From assembly GCF_002374315.1 (NCBI RefSeq), contig NZ_NWUX01000016.1, forward strand, positions 38,392 through 102,391: a stretch of DNA of 64,000 nucleotides, given 5' to 3'. Made by a program: the position numbers and the translations under genes. The notes beneath the pieces were generated by a model that was not told where the DNA came from, made no database searches, and worked only from the letters and a program-made list of their open reading frames with translations. This DNA comes from Vreelandella nigrificans (lineage in GTDB: Bacteria; Pseudomonadota; Gammaproteobacteria; Pseudomonadales; Halomonadaceae). Shown here piece by piece: positions 45,259 through 54,036 of the stretch (positions are counted from its first letter, which is position 1; each line of letters begins with the position of its first letter).

Positions 45259-45286
45259 TAAGTATTGCTAGATAAGTATTGCTGAT
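45259..45286. repeat. 14-bp duplication next to the chemoreceptor stop codon
   Basis: TAAGTATTGCTAGA and TAAGTATTGCTGAT lie head to tail, directly downstream of the minus-strand chemoreceptor gene. Confidence 0.6.
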
Positions 45287-46890
45287 TAAACAGTGCTTGT
45301 TTGCGCAATAAGCAGCGGTGATTCATTAAGCTTGAACCGAGCAACAATCGCGGTTAGACGTTCTGCCTCATGCTGCAGCTGGATAGCGGCGGTACTGGCT
45401 TGTTCGACCATTGCGGCATTTTGCTGGGTAGTTTGTTCCATGTCGTTGGTCGCAATATTAACTTCTCTAATGCCTGCACGCTGCTCTTCGGTTGCGACAG
45501 CGATTTCATTCATCAAGGTGGTGACTTGCTTCACCGATGCCATAATTTCCGCCATAGTTTCGCCTGCTTGGTCAGCTTGCTGTGTTCCGGCTTCCACCAT
45601 GTTGACCGATGTTTCAATCAGTTTTCGAATATCCGTTGAGGCGTTAGCACTACGGGTGGCTAGCTGGCGTACTTCGCTGGCAACCACGGCAAAGCCACGG
45701 CCATGCTCCCCCGCACGTGCCGCTTCTACGGATGCATTGAGCGCTAAAATATTAGTTTGGAAGGCGATGGAGTCGATCAACTCAATAATGTCGGTTATTT
45801 TCCGTGAGCTCTCGCGAATGTTGTGCATGTGGCTAATGACATTGGTGACCACGCTGCCACCTTGCTGGGCGCTATCCTCGGCTGCTCGGGCAACTTGTCT
45901 TGCCTGGGCGGCATTGTCGCTATTGCGCTCCATTGTCGAGGTCATTTCTTCAATACTGGAAGCGGTTTCGGTTAAAGAGGCGGACTGCCGTTCAGTGCGT
46001 GCTGCGAGGTCTTGATTGCCTTTCGCTATCTCTTGGGCGCTGGTAAGTACCTCGCTACTGCTATCTCGGACGGTGGTAACAGTACCTAGTAAGCTCTGCT
46101 GCATATGGCGCAGAGCGGCGAAAAGTACACCGATTTCATTTCGGCCACGGATCTCCACTTCTCTAGAAAGATCACCTTTAGCCATGCTCTGGAAATGTTC
46201 GGTAATGCGGTGCATGGGGCGTATTAAATTAGCGCCTACTCCCCAATACACAACCAGGCTGACGATGAGCGCAATAAGAAAGACGGTAATGATGGTGATA
46301 GTGGATATGCTGATGACGGAGTCAAAATTGGACAGCAGCTCATTCCCTTCTTCTTCTACGTGATGAAAGAAGCCCACGGCATCTTGATAGAAAGTGGCAT
46401 AAGCTTGGTAGGCGGCATCGCGCTGTTGGCGATAAGTCGCCACATCGCCTTGCTGTAGAGCCGCTACCTGTAGCAGAAGATGCTCATCCAGCATGCTATC
46501 GAAGCTTGCGGCGATGGGGGCAATAAGAGTGTTATGTGCGGCATTAGCGGGTAGTGATAGGAAGACCGTAAACACATCACGAGCATTGTTGAGCGAGCTA
46601 TGCAGATCCGAGGCGCGTTGCTGCCTCTCTTCCGTGGTAAGCGATGTTTGAGGCTCAATTAGCTCTTCATAAAGTCGCGCCATGCTAAGACGCGTATCTT
46701 GTAGCGTTGAGTTAGTTCTATTAAGAGTGGATTGCTGGTTAACATTGACATTAGTGAGCTGCTCAATACTTTGCTGGCTATGATTGACGGCATAAAGCCC
46801 TGTGCTGCTGAGGACAAAAAGCAGGAGCAGGAAAGAGAGCAGGACCAGCGACCAGCTAACTCTTAACGTCATATTATCTAGTAAACGCAT
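45286..46890 (-). CDS. Methyl-accepting chemotaxis protein (TarH-type sensor)
   Basis: A 534-aa chemoreceptor. TM1 is about residues 12-33, a periplasmic four-helix TarH-like sensor about 34-190, TM2 about 191-213, then a HAMP domain and the cytoplasmic signalling hairpin, whose conserved tip is IAFQTNILALNASVEAARAGEHGRGFAVVA. There is no C-terminal NWETF-type pentapeptide; it ends in AQTSTV. The ATG at 46890 follows AGGAA by seven bases. Lying between the urea channel and a purine permease, it may sense a purine, urate or allantoin; this is inference from position only. Confidence 0.94.
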   Translation of the reverse strand: MRLLDNMTLRVSWSLVLLSFLLLLFVLSSTGLYAVNHSQQSIEQLTNVNVNQQSTLNRTNSTLQDTRLSMARLYEELIEPQTSLTTEERQQRASDLHSSLNNARDVFTVFLSLPANAAHNTLIAPIAASFDSMLDEHLLLQVAALQQGDVATYRQQRDAAYQAYATFYQDAVGFFHHVEEEGNELLSNFDSVISISTITIITVFLIALIVSLVVYWGVGANLIRPMHRITEHFQSMAKGDLSREVEIRGRNEIGVLFAALRHMQQSLLGTVTTVRDSSSEVLTSAQEIAKGNQDLAARTERQSASLTETASSIEEMTSTMERNSDNAAQARQVARAAEDSAQQGGSVVTNVISHMHNIRESSRKITDIIELIDSIAFQTNILALNASVEAARAGEHGRGFAVVASEVRQLATRSANASTDIRKLIETSVNMVEAGTQQADQAGETMAEIMASVKQVTTLMNEIAVATEEQRAGIREVNIATNDMEQTTQQNAAMVEQASTAAIQLQHEAERLTAIVARFKLNESPLLIAQTSTV

Positions 46891-46997
46891 CGGTATTCCT
46901 AAGTTTTGCCATATGGGCATTAGCCATAAACGCAAAATAGAACTGCCGACGAGTGCAGCAGTTCTATTTTCTGGTTGTTGGTGCTCGTGCTCGTTAA

Positions 46998-48455
46998 TTA
47001 ACTTGCATTGCCGTTATGTTGGGAAAGCTTTTGGCTAAGTTTGTTACTTTCCGCTTTAGCCGCTTCCTCATCCGCTTTGGCGATGGCTGCGCGCTCTTTG
47101 GCCTCATCCGAAAGTGATTTGTTAGGTAATATGATGTTAAGTGTAAAGGCTGTGATTGCCGCTACTACAATGGGGGCGCCGCCAATCAGGTTCCTCACGA
47201 TGGCAGGGAACTGCTCTATCGCGGCTGGAACCGTTGCAATACCTAGGCTTAGCGCCAGTGCAAGGCCTACGATCGTCATGTTGCGGGCAGTCATCTCATC
47301 TTTGATCAGCAGTTGAATACCCGTCATAGTGATCATGCCAAATACGGTAATCGTTGCGCCACCGAGCACTGGGTAGGGGATAGTCGTCATGATTGCCCCG
47401 AACTTCGGGCTAAGGCCCGCCAGAATCATAAAGATACCGGCCAATACCAATACATAACGGCTGATCACTTTGGTCATCGCTACAATGCCAACATTTTGGC
47501 TGAACGTAGATGTAGGTAGTGCGCCAAAGAAAGAACTTACAGTGGTGGTAAGACCATTACCCAGTAAACCGCCGGTTAACTCTTTAGTCTTCAATTCACG
47601 GTTCATGCCGCCGACAGTAGTGGCTGAAAGATCACCAATGGTTTGTACCGAGTTGATAATGCAGATGACCATCATGGAGGCGATAGCAGCAGCATGAAAC
47701 TCCATTTGGAAAGGCATCACTTTGGGCACTGCCACCCAGGAGGCATTTGCTACATTCTCAAAGCTGACCATCCCCAGGGCGAGTGAAAGAAGGTAGCCCA
47801 CCACGATACCTACGATAATAGCGGAAAGTTTGACGACTCCCTTACCGAATTGCGCTGCAACCAGTACCGTCACTAGGGTGACCATTGCTACCAGCCAGTT
47901 GATAGGGTCGCCAAAATTTGCTGCGTTCACATTACCGCTGCCCGCCATGTAGCGAATAGCAATATCGTAAAGCGATAAGCCGATAACCAATACGACTGTT
48001 CCGGCAACGACGGGCGGAAAGAGGTGACGAATGTACTGGATGAAGTAGCCCACCACTACCATCGTCATGCCGCCAATCAGCTGCGCGCCAAGAATCCCTT
48101 CAATACCATACTGAGCGCCGACCGCGACTAATGTAGGCACATAGGCAAATCCTACACCGAAGATTGCTGGCAGTCGGGCACCGAATTTCCAAACCCCATA
48201 AAGGTGGAAAACGGTACATATACCTGATGCTAGTACGGCGATCTGAATAAGCAGCAGTTTCTCTTCTATGCTCGCACCCACGACGCCTGCGACGATAATG
48301 GGCGGAGTGATGACGCCAGCGATCATCGCCAGCAGGTGCTGAAGAGAGAGGGGGAGTGCTTTCAGAAAACGAGGTTTTCCATAGAAATCAAACAGAGAGG
48401 TATTGCGCTGATTAGGTGGCTTCCGCTGATCGGAAGAGGCTGAGACTTCACTCAT
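46998..48455 (-). CDS. NCS2-family uric acid/xanthine permease
   Basis: A 485-aa nucleobase permease with about 14 hydrophobic segments. The NAT signature is present as SQNVGIVAMTKV (Q-N-x-G-x4-T-K), and HLLAMIAGVITPPIIVAG near the N-terminus is typical of the xanthine/urate branch. A charged C-terminal tail (AKADEEAAKAESNK) follows the last helix. The ATG at 48455 follows AAGGAG by eight bases. Placement opposite the HIU hydrolase and urate oxidase genes favours urate or xanthine as substrate. A TGTACACAAA element in its promoter resembles the GntR sites of the purine genes. Confidence 0.92.
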   Translation of the reverse strand: MSEVSASSDQRKPPNQRNTSLFDFYGKPRFLKALPLSLQHLLAMIAGVITPPIIVAGVVGASIEEKLLLIQIAVLASGICTVFHLYGVWKFGARLPAIFGVGFAYVPTLVAVGAQYGIEGILGAQLIGGMTMVVVGYFIQYIRHLFPPVVAGTVVLVIGLSLYDIAIRYMAGSGNVNAANFGDPINWLVAMVTLVTVLVAAQFGKGVVKLSAIIVGIVVGYLLSLALGMVSFENVANASWVAVPKVMPFQMEFHAAAIASMMVICIINSVQTIGDLSATTVGGMNRELKTKELTGGLLGNGLTTTVSSFFGALPTSTFSQNVGIVAMTKVISRYVLVLAGIFMILAGLSPKFGAIMTTIPYPVLGGATITVFGMITMTGIQLLIKDEMTARNMTIVGLALALSLGIATVPAAIEQFPAIVRNLIGGAPIVVAAITAFTLNIILPNKSLSDEAKERAAIAKADEEAAKAESNKLSQKLSQHNGNAS

Positions 48456-48520
48456 AACTGCATCTCCTTTGTTTTTGTATTCAATAGTCATTAGCTATTG
48501 TGGATATTATTGGTTCGTAC

Positions 48521-48530
48521 TGTACACAAA
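48521..48530. promoter_or_regulatory. GntR-type operator candidate at the purine permease promoter
   Basis: TGTACACAAA differs by one base from TGTATACAAA seen in front of the urate genes. It lies 66 bp upstream of the permease start. Confidence 0.4.
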
Positions 48531-48780
48531 ATGTCAGTAAATGATAAATATTTTTGCGGGATTTATTCGTGACTCTGCTGCCTTTGTAATTTTTGATAAG
48601 CAGGCTTTATAGAGGGTTGGCTCACGGTGTTTTCCCTAGAGGTAGACCCAACTGGCCCAAGGCCAGCTATTTTTTAGGGCAATGTACTGCTTAGGCAATG
48701 AAGCGAATCAGGCATTTTCTATCGCTTGGCGGGATGCGTGTAGGACGACAATGCCAGGTTGCGACTACAAAAAATAAAAA

Positions 48781-48790
48781 TGTATACAAA
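48781..48790. promoter_or_regulatory. GntR-type operator candidate upstream of uraH
   Basis: TGTATACAAA includes the palindrome TGTATACA and lies 139 bp upstream of the HIU hydrolase start. Confidence 0.5.
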
Positions 48791-48928
48791 AATTCTTTGA
48801 AATGTTGATACTAAGAGTATAAAAATGTTGTCAGTATGTGCTGAAATGCTGTGTAGCATGCTCAGCTACTTCGTTGCCAATTATGCGCCGCCAATGGTGG
48901 CGTCGTTAGACAGCCTCAGGAGAAACTG

Positions 48929-49282
48929 ATGGGACGCCTTACGACTCATGTTCTAGATACCGCCCAGGGATGCCCTGGAGAAGGCATTAAAATCGAGGTT
49001 TATCGTTTAGGAGGAGGATTACGCCAGCTTCTTAAGACGGTTGAAACTAATGATGATGGCCGTTGCGATGCACCAATACTTGAAGGCAGTGAGCTAGTAA
49101 CGGGGGAGTATGAACTGGTGTTTCATGCTGGCGACTATTTGATGCGCCAAGGGGTGAAAGAGCAAACGCCTAGTTTCTTGGACATTATTCCTCTTCGTTT
49201 CGGGGTTAATGATGCATCGCAGCACTATCATGTGCCGCTATTGCTATCACCTTATGCCTACTCGACTTATCGCGGCAGCTGA
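48929..49282 (+). CDS. uraH: 5-hydroxyisourate hydrolase
   Basis: A 117-aa transthyretin-like enzyme that hydrolyses 5-hydroxyisourate, the product of urate oxidation, to OHCU. Catalytic features are the N-terminal LTTHVLDTAQGCPGEG, the PLRFGVNDASQHYHVPLLLSP region, and the C-terminal family tag YSTYRGS. AGGAG precedes the ATG. It is followed 78 bp later by the urate oxidase puuD, so both oxidation and hydrolysis of urate are encoded together. Confidence 0.97.
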   Translation: MGRLTTHVLDTAQGCPGEGIKIEVYRLGGGLRQLLKTVETNDDGRCDAPILEGSELVTGEYELVFHAGDYLMRQGVKEQTPSFLDIIPLRFGVNDASQHYHVPLLLSPYAYSTYRGS

Positions 49283-49360
49283 CGATCAACCGCTTAACGA
49301 CAATAAAAGTTACTTGTATATAGCCGCCCAACAATAAACAAACGAGGCGAGGTGCCCCTC

Positions 49361-50566
49361 ATGCAAGCCTATTTAATTGAATTTGGAAACTTTATGCTGC
49401 GTTGGCTACACGTCATCGCTGCTATCGCCTGGATAGGCGAGTCTATCTATTTTGTGATGCTGGATAACGGCCTCAAAACACCGAAAGATGAAAACTGCCG
49501 CAAGAAGGGTGTGTTTGGTGAAATGTGGGCTGTACATGGTGGCGGCTTCTACCATAACCAGAAATATGCCACTAGCCCAGAAAAGCTACCGGATGATCTG
49601 CACTGGTCGTTCTGGAAGGCTTACACCACTTGGCTATCTGGTTTTGCCCTGTTCATTATTTTGTATATGGTCAATCCAGGTTTTTACTTGGTGAACCCCA
49701 ACAGTAACTGGGAGTGGGCAGCGAACCTTACCGGTTGGCAAGCCAACATCCTGGCATTGGCCTTCCTGTTGCTAGGTTGGGTCGTTTATAACGAGATGTG
49801 TAAGCGTATCAGCCCTAATATGGAACGCGATGGTTTGCTGAGCATCGGCGTGGCGGTCATGATGGTTGTGGTTGCCTACTTAAGTACTCAGATGTTCTCG
49901 GGCCGGGCGGCCTTCCTGTTAACGGGGGCGGTAATGGCAACCGCGATGTCTGCCAACGTGTTCTTTTGGATTATTCCTGGTCAGCGCCGCATGGTAAAAG
50001 CGATGAAGGCTGGCGAAACGCCCAACCCGCTTGATGGTAAGCGTGGTAAGCAGCGTTCAGTTCATAATACCTACTTCACGCTGCCTGTCGTATTGCTGAT
50101 GATCAGCAATCACTACTCCTTTGCTTACACCCATGAGTACGCCTGGGTGCTGATGACACTGTTTATCTTTGCTGGGGCGTTGATCCGTCAGTACTTCGTT
50201 TTAATGCACGCGGGTAAAATACAGCCTGCTTACCCGGTGGTAGGTGTCGCGCTTATTCTGGTGGCCTTTTGGATAGCGATGCCGTCCCAAGCAACATCTT
50301 CCAATGCGCAGCTAGAGGGAAGTGGTCCTGATATCACCGAGGTAACCGCACTGGTTAATCAACACTGTGTGGCATGCCACTCGCAGTCGCCCACTCAACC
50401 CGGTTTCTCAGCACCTCCAGCTGGGGTGGTGTACGACAGTATTGAGCAGATCTTGCTCCAGAAGGAGAGAACCCAGCAGGTTGTGCAGAGTGGTTATATG
50501 CCGCTTGGCAATATGACCAATATGACGGATGAAGAGCGGGCAGTTATTCAAGCTTGGTCGGAATAG
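49361..50566 (+). CDS. puuD: Membrane-bound urate oxidase (urate hydroxylase) PuuD with C-terminal cytochrome c
   Basis: A 401-aa inner-membrane enzyme that oxidises urate to 5-hydroxyisourate and passes electrons to the respiratory chain, unlike soluble uricase. About eight hydrophobic segments cover residues 1-310 (LRWLHVIAAIAWIGESIYFVMLDN, MWAVHGGGFYHNQKY), followed by a periplasmic class I cytochrome c domain with the haem motif CVACH near 340 and the Met ligand in SGYMPLGNMTNMTDEER. The start at 49361 has GAGG eight bases upstream; a GTG at 49352 is the alternative. A terminator follows. Confidence 0.95.
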   Translation: MQAYLIEFGNFMLRWLHVIAAIAWIGESIYFVMLDNGLKTPKDENCRKKGVFGEMWAVHGGGFYHNQKYATSPEKLPDDLHWSFWKAYTTWLSGFALFIILYMVNPGFYLVNPNSNWEWAANLTGWQANILALAFLLLGWVVYNEMCKRISPNMERDGLLSIGVAVMMVVVAYLSTQMFSGRAAFLLTGAVMATAMSANVFFWIIPGQRRMVKAMKAGETPNPLDGKRGKQRSVHNTYFTLPVVLLMISNHYSFAYTHEYAWVLMTLFIFAGALIRQYFVLMHAGKIQPAYPVVGVALILVAFWIAMPSQATSSNAQLEGSGPDITEVTALVNQHCVACHSQSPTQPGFSAPPAGVVYDSIEQILLQKERTQQVVQSGYMPLGNMTNMTDEERAVIQAWSE

Positions 50567-50598
50567 CCTTAGCACCGCCTCGTTAGTTGTACTGCTAG

Positions 50599-50633
50599 CA
50601 CAGCCCGCCCTATGGCGGGCTGTGTGCTTTTTT
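50599..50633 (+). terminator. Intrinsic terminator after puuD
   Basis: An 11-bp stem CACAGCCCGCC (50599-50609) / GGCGGGCTGTG (50614-50624), a 4-base loop, and six T at 50628-50633. Confidence 0.85.
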
Positions 50634-50684
50634 AGGCGCTTCTTTTGCATGGTTGCTACATGCGGTGAAAGTCGCACCTTAATG

Positions 50685-50694
50685 CGTATACAAT
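50685..50694. promoter_or_regulatory. GntR-type operator candidate at the gntR promoter
   Basis: CGTATACAAT, with further partial copies AGTATATG and GCATACAA before the gene start. It fits autoregulation by the GntR protein encoded 34 bp downstream. Confidence 0.5.
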
Positions 50695-50727
50695 AGTATA
50701 TGAATAAGGCATACAAGGAGACTTATC

Positions 50728-51471
50728 ATGGAGCAAGAATTGAGCCTAATAAATGGGGCGAAACCGCAGCCCAAGCGCTTAGGAAAAAATGGTGATGGCG
50801 ATGAGCGCCATGAGGTCATTTACCGGGCTATCAGTGATGCCATTATCAAACAGCAGCTGCAACCTGGTGCTAGGCTGCGAGAGGATGCGCTAACCGAGGT
50901 ATTTAATGTCAGCCGAACGGGCATACGTAAGATTCTTCAACGTCTAGCACTTGAGCAACTGGTAACGATCACCCCACGGCGGGGCGCCAGTGTCACTCGT
51001 CCAACAGCGGCAGAAGCCCGTGATGTATTCGCTGCTCGGAAGATGGTGGAGTGTGGCTTGATGCCCGAAGTAGCGCTGCATATTACCCCGCAGGATGTCA
51101 GCGAACTACGTGATATGGCCAAGCGTGAACATAAAGCTCTCAAAGCCGGAGAGCAAAGCACGGCGATTAGGCTTTCAGCGGCTTTTCATGAGCGCTTGGC
51201 TCAGCTCTCGGGTAATGCCACCTTGGCAGCCTTTGTTAGCCAGCTCTGTTCACGTTCATCGTTGATTCTGGCGGTTTACGGAAGTGCTGGGAATCTGGGG
51301 TGCGAGTCCCACGACCATGAGGACCTAATTAACTACCTGGCCGAAGGTGACGGTGAAAAAGCTAAAGCGTTTATGAATCATCATCTGATGGAGATTGAGG
51401 CTTCGCTTTCGATTGTTGAAGAAGAAGCGGTAGCGCCCGACCTGCATCAAATATTTGGTATGACTTCTTGA
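50728..51471 (+). CDS. GntR-family regulator with FCD effector domain
   Basis: A 247-aa regulator. The N-terminal winged helix (about 30-95) includes LQPGARLREDALTEVFNVSRTGIRKILQRLALEQLV, and the all-helical C-terminal FCD domain has the metal-binding style residues in DVFAARKMVECGLMP and ALFHERLAQLSGN-like AAFHERLAQ. AAGGAG precedes the ATG. The gene overlaps the racemase-like gene by one base (TGATG). Its own promoter and those of uraH, puuE, gcl and the permease carry TTGTATACAA-type palindromes, consistent with the GntR pattern GT-N-TA-N-AC, so it is the best candidate for local purine regulator. Confidence 0.92.
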   Translation: MEQELSLINGAKPQPKRLGKNGDGDERHEVIYRAISDAIIKQQLQPGARLREDALTEVFNVSRTGIRKILQRLALEQLVTITPRRGASVTRPTAAEARDVFAARKMVECGLMPEVALHITPQDVSELRDMAKREHKALKAGEQSTAIRLSAAFHERLAQLSGNATLAAFVSQLCSRSSLILAVYGSAGNLGCESHDHEDLINYLAEGDGEKAKAFMNHHLMEIEASLSIVEEEAVAPDLHQIFGMTS

Positions 51472-52157
51472 TGAAACACTTGCTGCTGTTAAATGGCAAT
51501 ACCAATCTGGCGATGACGGAAGCGATGGCCTCTCGTGCCCAGCAACTGTTGGGGGATGCCGTGAAAATCTCGACGATGACGGCGAACGAGAGCGTTGCCT
51601 ACATCGGTTCACAGCGAGACTGCGTGGCGGCGGCCGCCGCTGTAGTGAATATGGCCGAGCACTGCTTTTCACCCACGTCTACACCGCCGGACGCCCTGTT
51701 ACTGGCCTGTTTTGGTGAGCCAGGCATGGCCGCGGTGCGAGAATTCAGTCCTGTGCCTGTTGTTGGCATGCTGGAAGCGTCTGTGCTGACCGCCATGCAG
51801 TTGGGGGCGCGTTTTTCGATCATTACCCCAGGTAGGCGTTGGCCGCGGATGATTGAAGATACCCTTAACGGGCTCGGGGTGAGTCGGCACTGCCTCGGGA
51901 TTGATGCTGTTGTGATAGACGATTTAGCGCTGCCCGAACAGCGGGAGCAGGCAAAAATAAGGCTGCAAAAAGTGATTGATGAACAGTGCTCACGGTTGGC
52001 GCCGGATGTCATCATCATCGGCGGCGCGGCCTTGGCAGGATTGCGTGATGAGGTGGCGCACCCACCATCAATCAAGCTGCTCGACTCTCTGGATGCGGCT
52101 TTGGCTCAGACGAATGCGTTGATGACCCTGCCTAAGGTTAACGAACCTTTCGGGTAG
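51471..52157 (+). CDS. Asp/Glu/hydantoin racemase-family protein, possible allantoin racemase, second Cys missing
   Basis: A 228-aa protein of the hydantoin/allantoin racemase (HyuE/HpxA) fold. The first catalytic Cys is present at position 80 (LLACFGEPG). At the position of the second Cys, normally in a GCAG motif, it reads IIIGGAALAG with Gly185. A two-base racemisation as known for HpxA would therefore not work in the standard way. It is coupled to gntR (overlap TGATG) and followed by puuE, so it probably acts near allantoin; racemisation, isomer-specific turnover or a binding role are all open. Confidence 0.82.
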   Translation: MKHLLLLNGNTNLAMTEAMASRAQQLLGDAVKISTMTANESVAYIGSQRDCVAAAAAVVNMAEHCFSPTSTPPDALLLACFGEPGMAAVREFSPVPVVGMLEASVLTAMQLGARFSIITPGRRWPRMIEDTLNGLGVSRHCLGIDAVVIDDLALPEQREQAKIRLQKVIDEQCSRLAPDVIIIGGAALAGLRDEVAHPPSIKLLDSLDAALAQTNALMTLPKVNEPFG

Positions 52158-52192
52158 GCTTGCACGTTTGGTGAGTACAGTTTATCTTCTTG

Positions 52193-52202
52193 TTGTATAC
52201 AA
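52193..52202. promoter_or_regulatory. Perfect GntR-type palindrome upstream of puuE
   Basis: TTGTATACAA is a perfect 10-bp palindrome, 66 bp before the puuE start codon, and the best match among the purine-region elements. Confidence 0.55.
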
Positions 52203-52268
52203 AATTGTCGGTAAAGATTTCCCAAAGAACAAACCGGCACGCCGTTCCACAACAAGGAAACTGACATC

Positions 52269-53207
52269 ATGTATTCTCCCGACTACCCCCGTGATCTGGT
52301 CGGCTATGGCCGTACCCCCCCTCATGCTAACTGGCCCGGTAAAGCGAAAATAGCCGTGCAGTTTGTGCTGAACTATGAAGAGGGCGGAGAGAATTCAGTG
52401 CTGCACGGTGATGCTGGCTCCGAGCAATTTCTTTCAGAGATATTAGGCGCGCCCGCCTTCCCTAACCGTCATCTCAGCATGGAGTCGATTTATGAGTATG
52501 GCTCGCGGAGCGGAGTGTGGCGGATCTTGCGTGAGTTTGAACGACGGGGTTTACCGCTGACTATTTTTGGCGTGGCGATGGCATTGGAGCGTCACCCTGA
52601 TGTTGCACATGCATTCAAAGAGCTTGGCCATGAGATCGCCTGCCATGGCTATCGCTGGATTAACTACCAAGAAGTGCCTGAAGCGGTAGAGCGTGAGCAC
52701 ATGCAGCGTGCAATTGAGGTGTTCCAGAAGCTTTACGGCGAAAAGCCATTGGGTTGGTATACCGGCCGCGATAGCCCCAACACGCGTCGTTTGGTGCTAG
52801 ATCAAGGGGGCTTTCTGTATGACAGCGACTACTACGGAGATGACCTGCCGTTCTGGACGCGTGAGCAGGATAGCCAGGGTGATACTCACACCCATTTGGT
52901 GGTGCCTTATACACTTGACTCCAACGACATGCGCTTTGCTTCACCCCAGGGCTTTAATACGGCTGATCACTTCTTTACTTATCTGCGCGATGCATTCGAT
53001 GTCTTGTATGCCGAAGGTGATGAAGCGCCGAAAATGCTTTCTATCGGCTTGCACTGCCGGTTGATAGGTCGTCCTGGCCGCTTCCGCGCCTTACAGCGCT
53101 TTCTTGACCACATTGAAGCCCATGAGCGTGTCTGGGTGACTCGGCGTGTTGATATTGCACGTCATTGGGCTGAGCACCATCCCGCGCGTTTTGAAGTGAG
53201 CGAGTGA
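52269..53207 (+). CDS. puuE: Allantoinase PuuE (polysaccharide-deacetylase fold)
   Basis: A 312-aa enzyme that opens the allantoin ring to allantoate. It belongs to the cofactor-independent PuuE type rather than the amidohydrolase type. Markers are the N-terminal YPRDLVGYGRTPPHANWPG, NYEEGGENSVLHGD, the NodB-like GHEIACHGYRWINYQ, and the C-terminal SIGLHCRLIGRPGR. AAGGAA precedes the ATG. Followed directly by the IclR gene (gap 3 bp). Confidence 0.96.
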   Translation: MYSPDYPRDLVGYGRTPPHANWPGKAKIAVQFVLNYEEGGENSVLHGDAGSEQFLSEILGAPAFPNRHLSMESIYEYGSRSGVWRILREFERRGLPLTIFGVAMALERHPDVAHAFKELGHEIACHGYRWINYQEVPEAVEREHMQRAIEVFQKLYGEKPLGWYTGRDSPNTRRLVLDQGGFLYDSDYYGDDLPFWTREQDSQGDTHTHLVVPYTLDSNDMRFASPQGFNTADHFFTYLRDAFDVLYAEGDEAPKMLSIGLHCRLIGRPGRFRALQRFLDHIEAHERVWVTRRVDIARHWAEHHPARFEVSE

Positions 53208-53210
53208 GTC

Positions 53211-53987
53211 ATGAGGGGCAAAGATGAACAAAAACGACTAATCCCAGCGCTTGAGCGGGGGCTGATGATATTAATGGAGCTTAACCGCCACCACCGCGAG
53301 ATGAGCTTTGCCGAAATCGTCAAGCGCGTCGGGTTTCCTCAGTCTACGACCTATCGAACAGTACAAACGCTGGAGCATATGGGATTTTTGCGTCACCACC
53401 CTGTGACCGGACTGTATTCGCTGGGCGTTAATGTGTTGCGGCTAGGTTTTGAGTACGTGGCTTCACTGGACGTAGTTCAAGTGGGACAGCCAGTGATTGA
53501 GGCGTTGTGCGAAGTAACGGGCTGCTCAAGCCATATTGCGATTCGCGATGGCCGAGATGCCGTTTATGTGGCACGGGTGGGGGCCTCCAATGCAACCGTC
53601 CGCCGCGTCAGCGTCGGCACACGTCTACCACTGCACCGCACTGGATTAGGTCGAATGTTGCTGGCTGAACTGTCATATGATGAGTTCGAGGCTCTTTATC
53701 CATCGGGTGAGTTGTTAGACAACAAGCCAGGGACGCCAGCGAATCGTGACGCCTTATGGGAGTTAGTGCAGGAAGATCGCCGCCGGGGTTATGTTATTGC
53801 GGACTCCTATTTTCATTTTGGTATCTCGTCGATTGTCTATCCCCTTTATAACCAAGATGGGGTGATGGAGGGCGTGGTCAGCATTATGGTGCCCGTGCAC
53901 GAGATTCCTGCAGACACCCACGGTCGGTTACAAGAACTGGTGGCTGAGGCAGCAGTGAATATTTCAAGCATGCTAGGCCATGGCTAA
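53211..53987 (+). CDS. IclR-family regulator (AllR-like)
   Basis: A 258-aa regulator. The N-terminal winged helix includes MSFAEIVKRVGFPQSTTYRTVQTLEHMGFL; the effector domain begins around GFEYVASLDVVQVGQPVIEALCEVTGCSSHIAIRDG. Its place between puuE and the ureidoglycine gene parallels AllR of E. coli, which responds to glyoxylate and allantoin. A palindrome TGGAAA...TTTCCA of the IclR type lies at the gcl promoter, a likely target. It overlaps the frame of the next gene's region by 8 bp at most and is probably co-transcribed with it. Confidence 0.92.
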   Translation: MRGKDEQKRLIPALERGLMILMELNRHHREMSFAEIVKRVGFPQSTTYRTVQTLEHMGFLRHHPVTGLYSLGVNVLRLGFEYVASLDVVQVGQPVIEALCEVTGCSSHIAIRDGRDAVYVARVGASNATVRRVSVGTRLPLHRTGLGRMLLAELSYDEFEALYPSGELLDNKPGTPANRDALWELVQEDRRRGYVIADSYFHFGISSIVYPLYNQDGVMEGVVSIMVPVHEIPADTHGRLQELVAEAAVNISSMLGHG

Positions 53988-54036
53988 GTCAGTTGAGTTG
54001 ATGTCTCACAATATGCCAACGATAAAAGGAAAGATG

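Larger units (their letters stand above)
48456..48928. promoter_or_regulatory. Divergent promoter region between the purine permease and the urate-degradation genes
   Basis: A 473-bp gap. It holds GntR-type elements TGTACACAAA (48521-48530) near the permease and TGTATACAAA (48781-48790) on the HIU hydrolase side. A short stem CTGGCC-N3-GGCCAG at 48652-48666 is followed within four bases by six T (48670-48675), which looks like an orphan terminator. No open reading frame of interest is seen. Confidence 0.45.
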
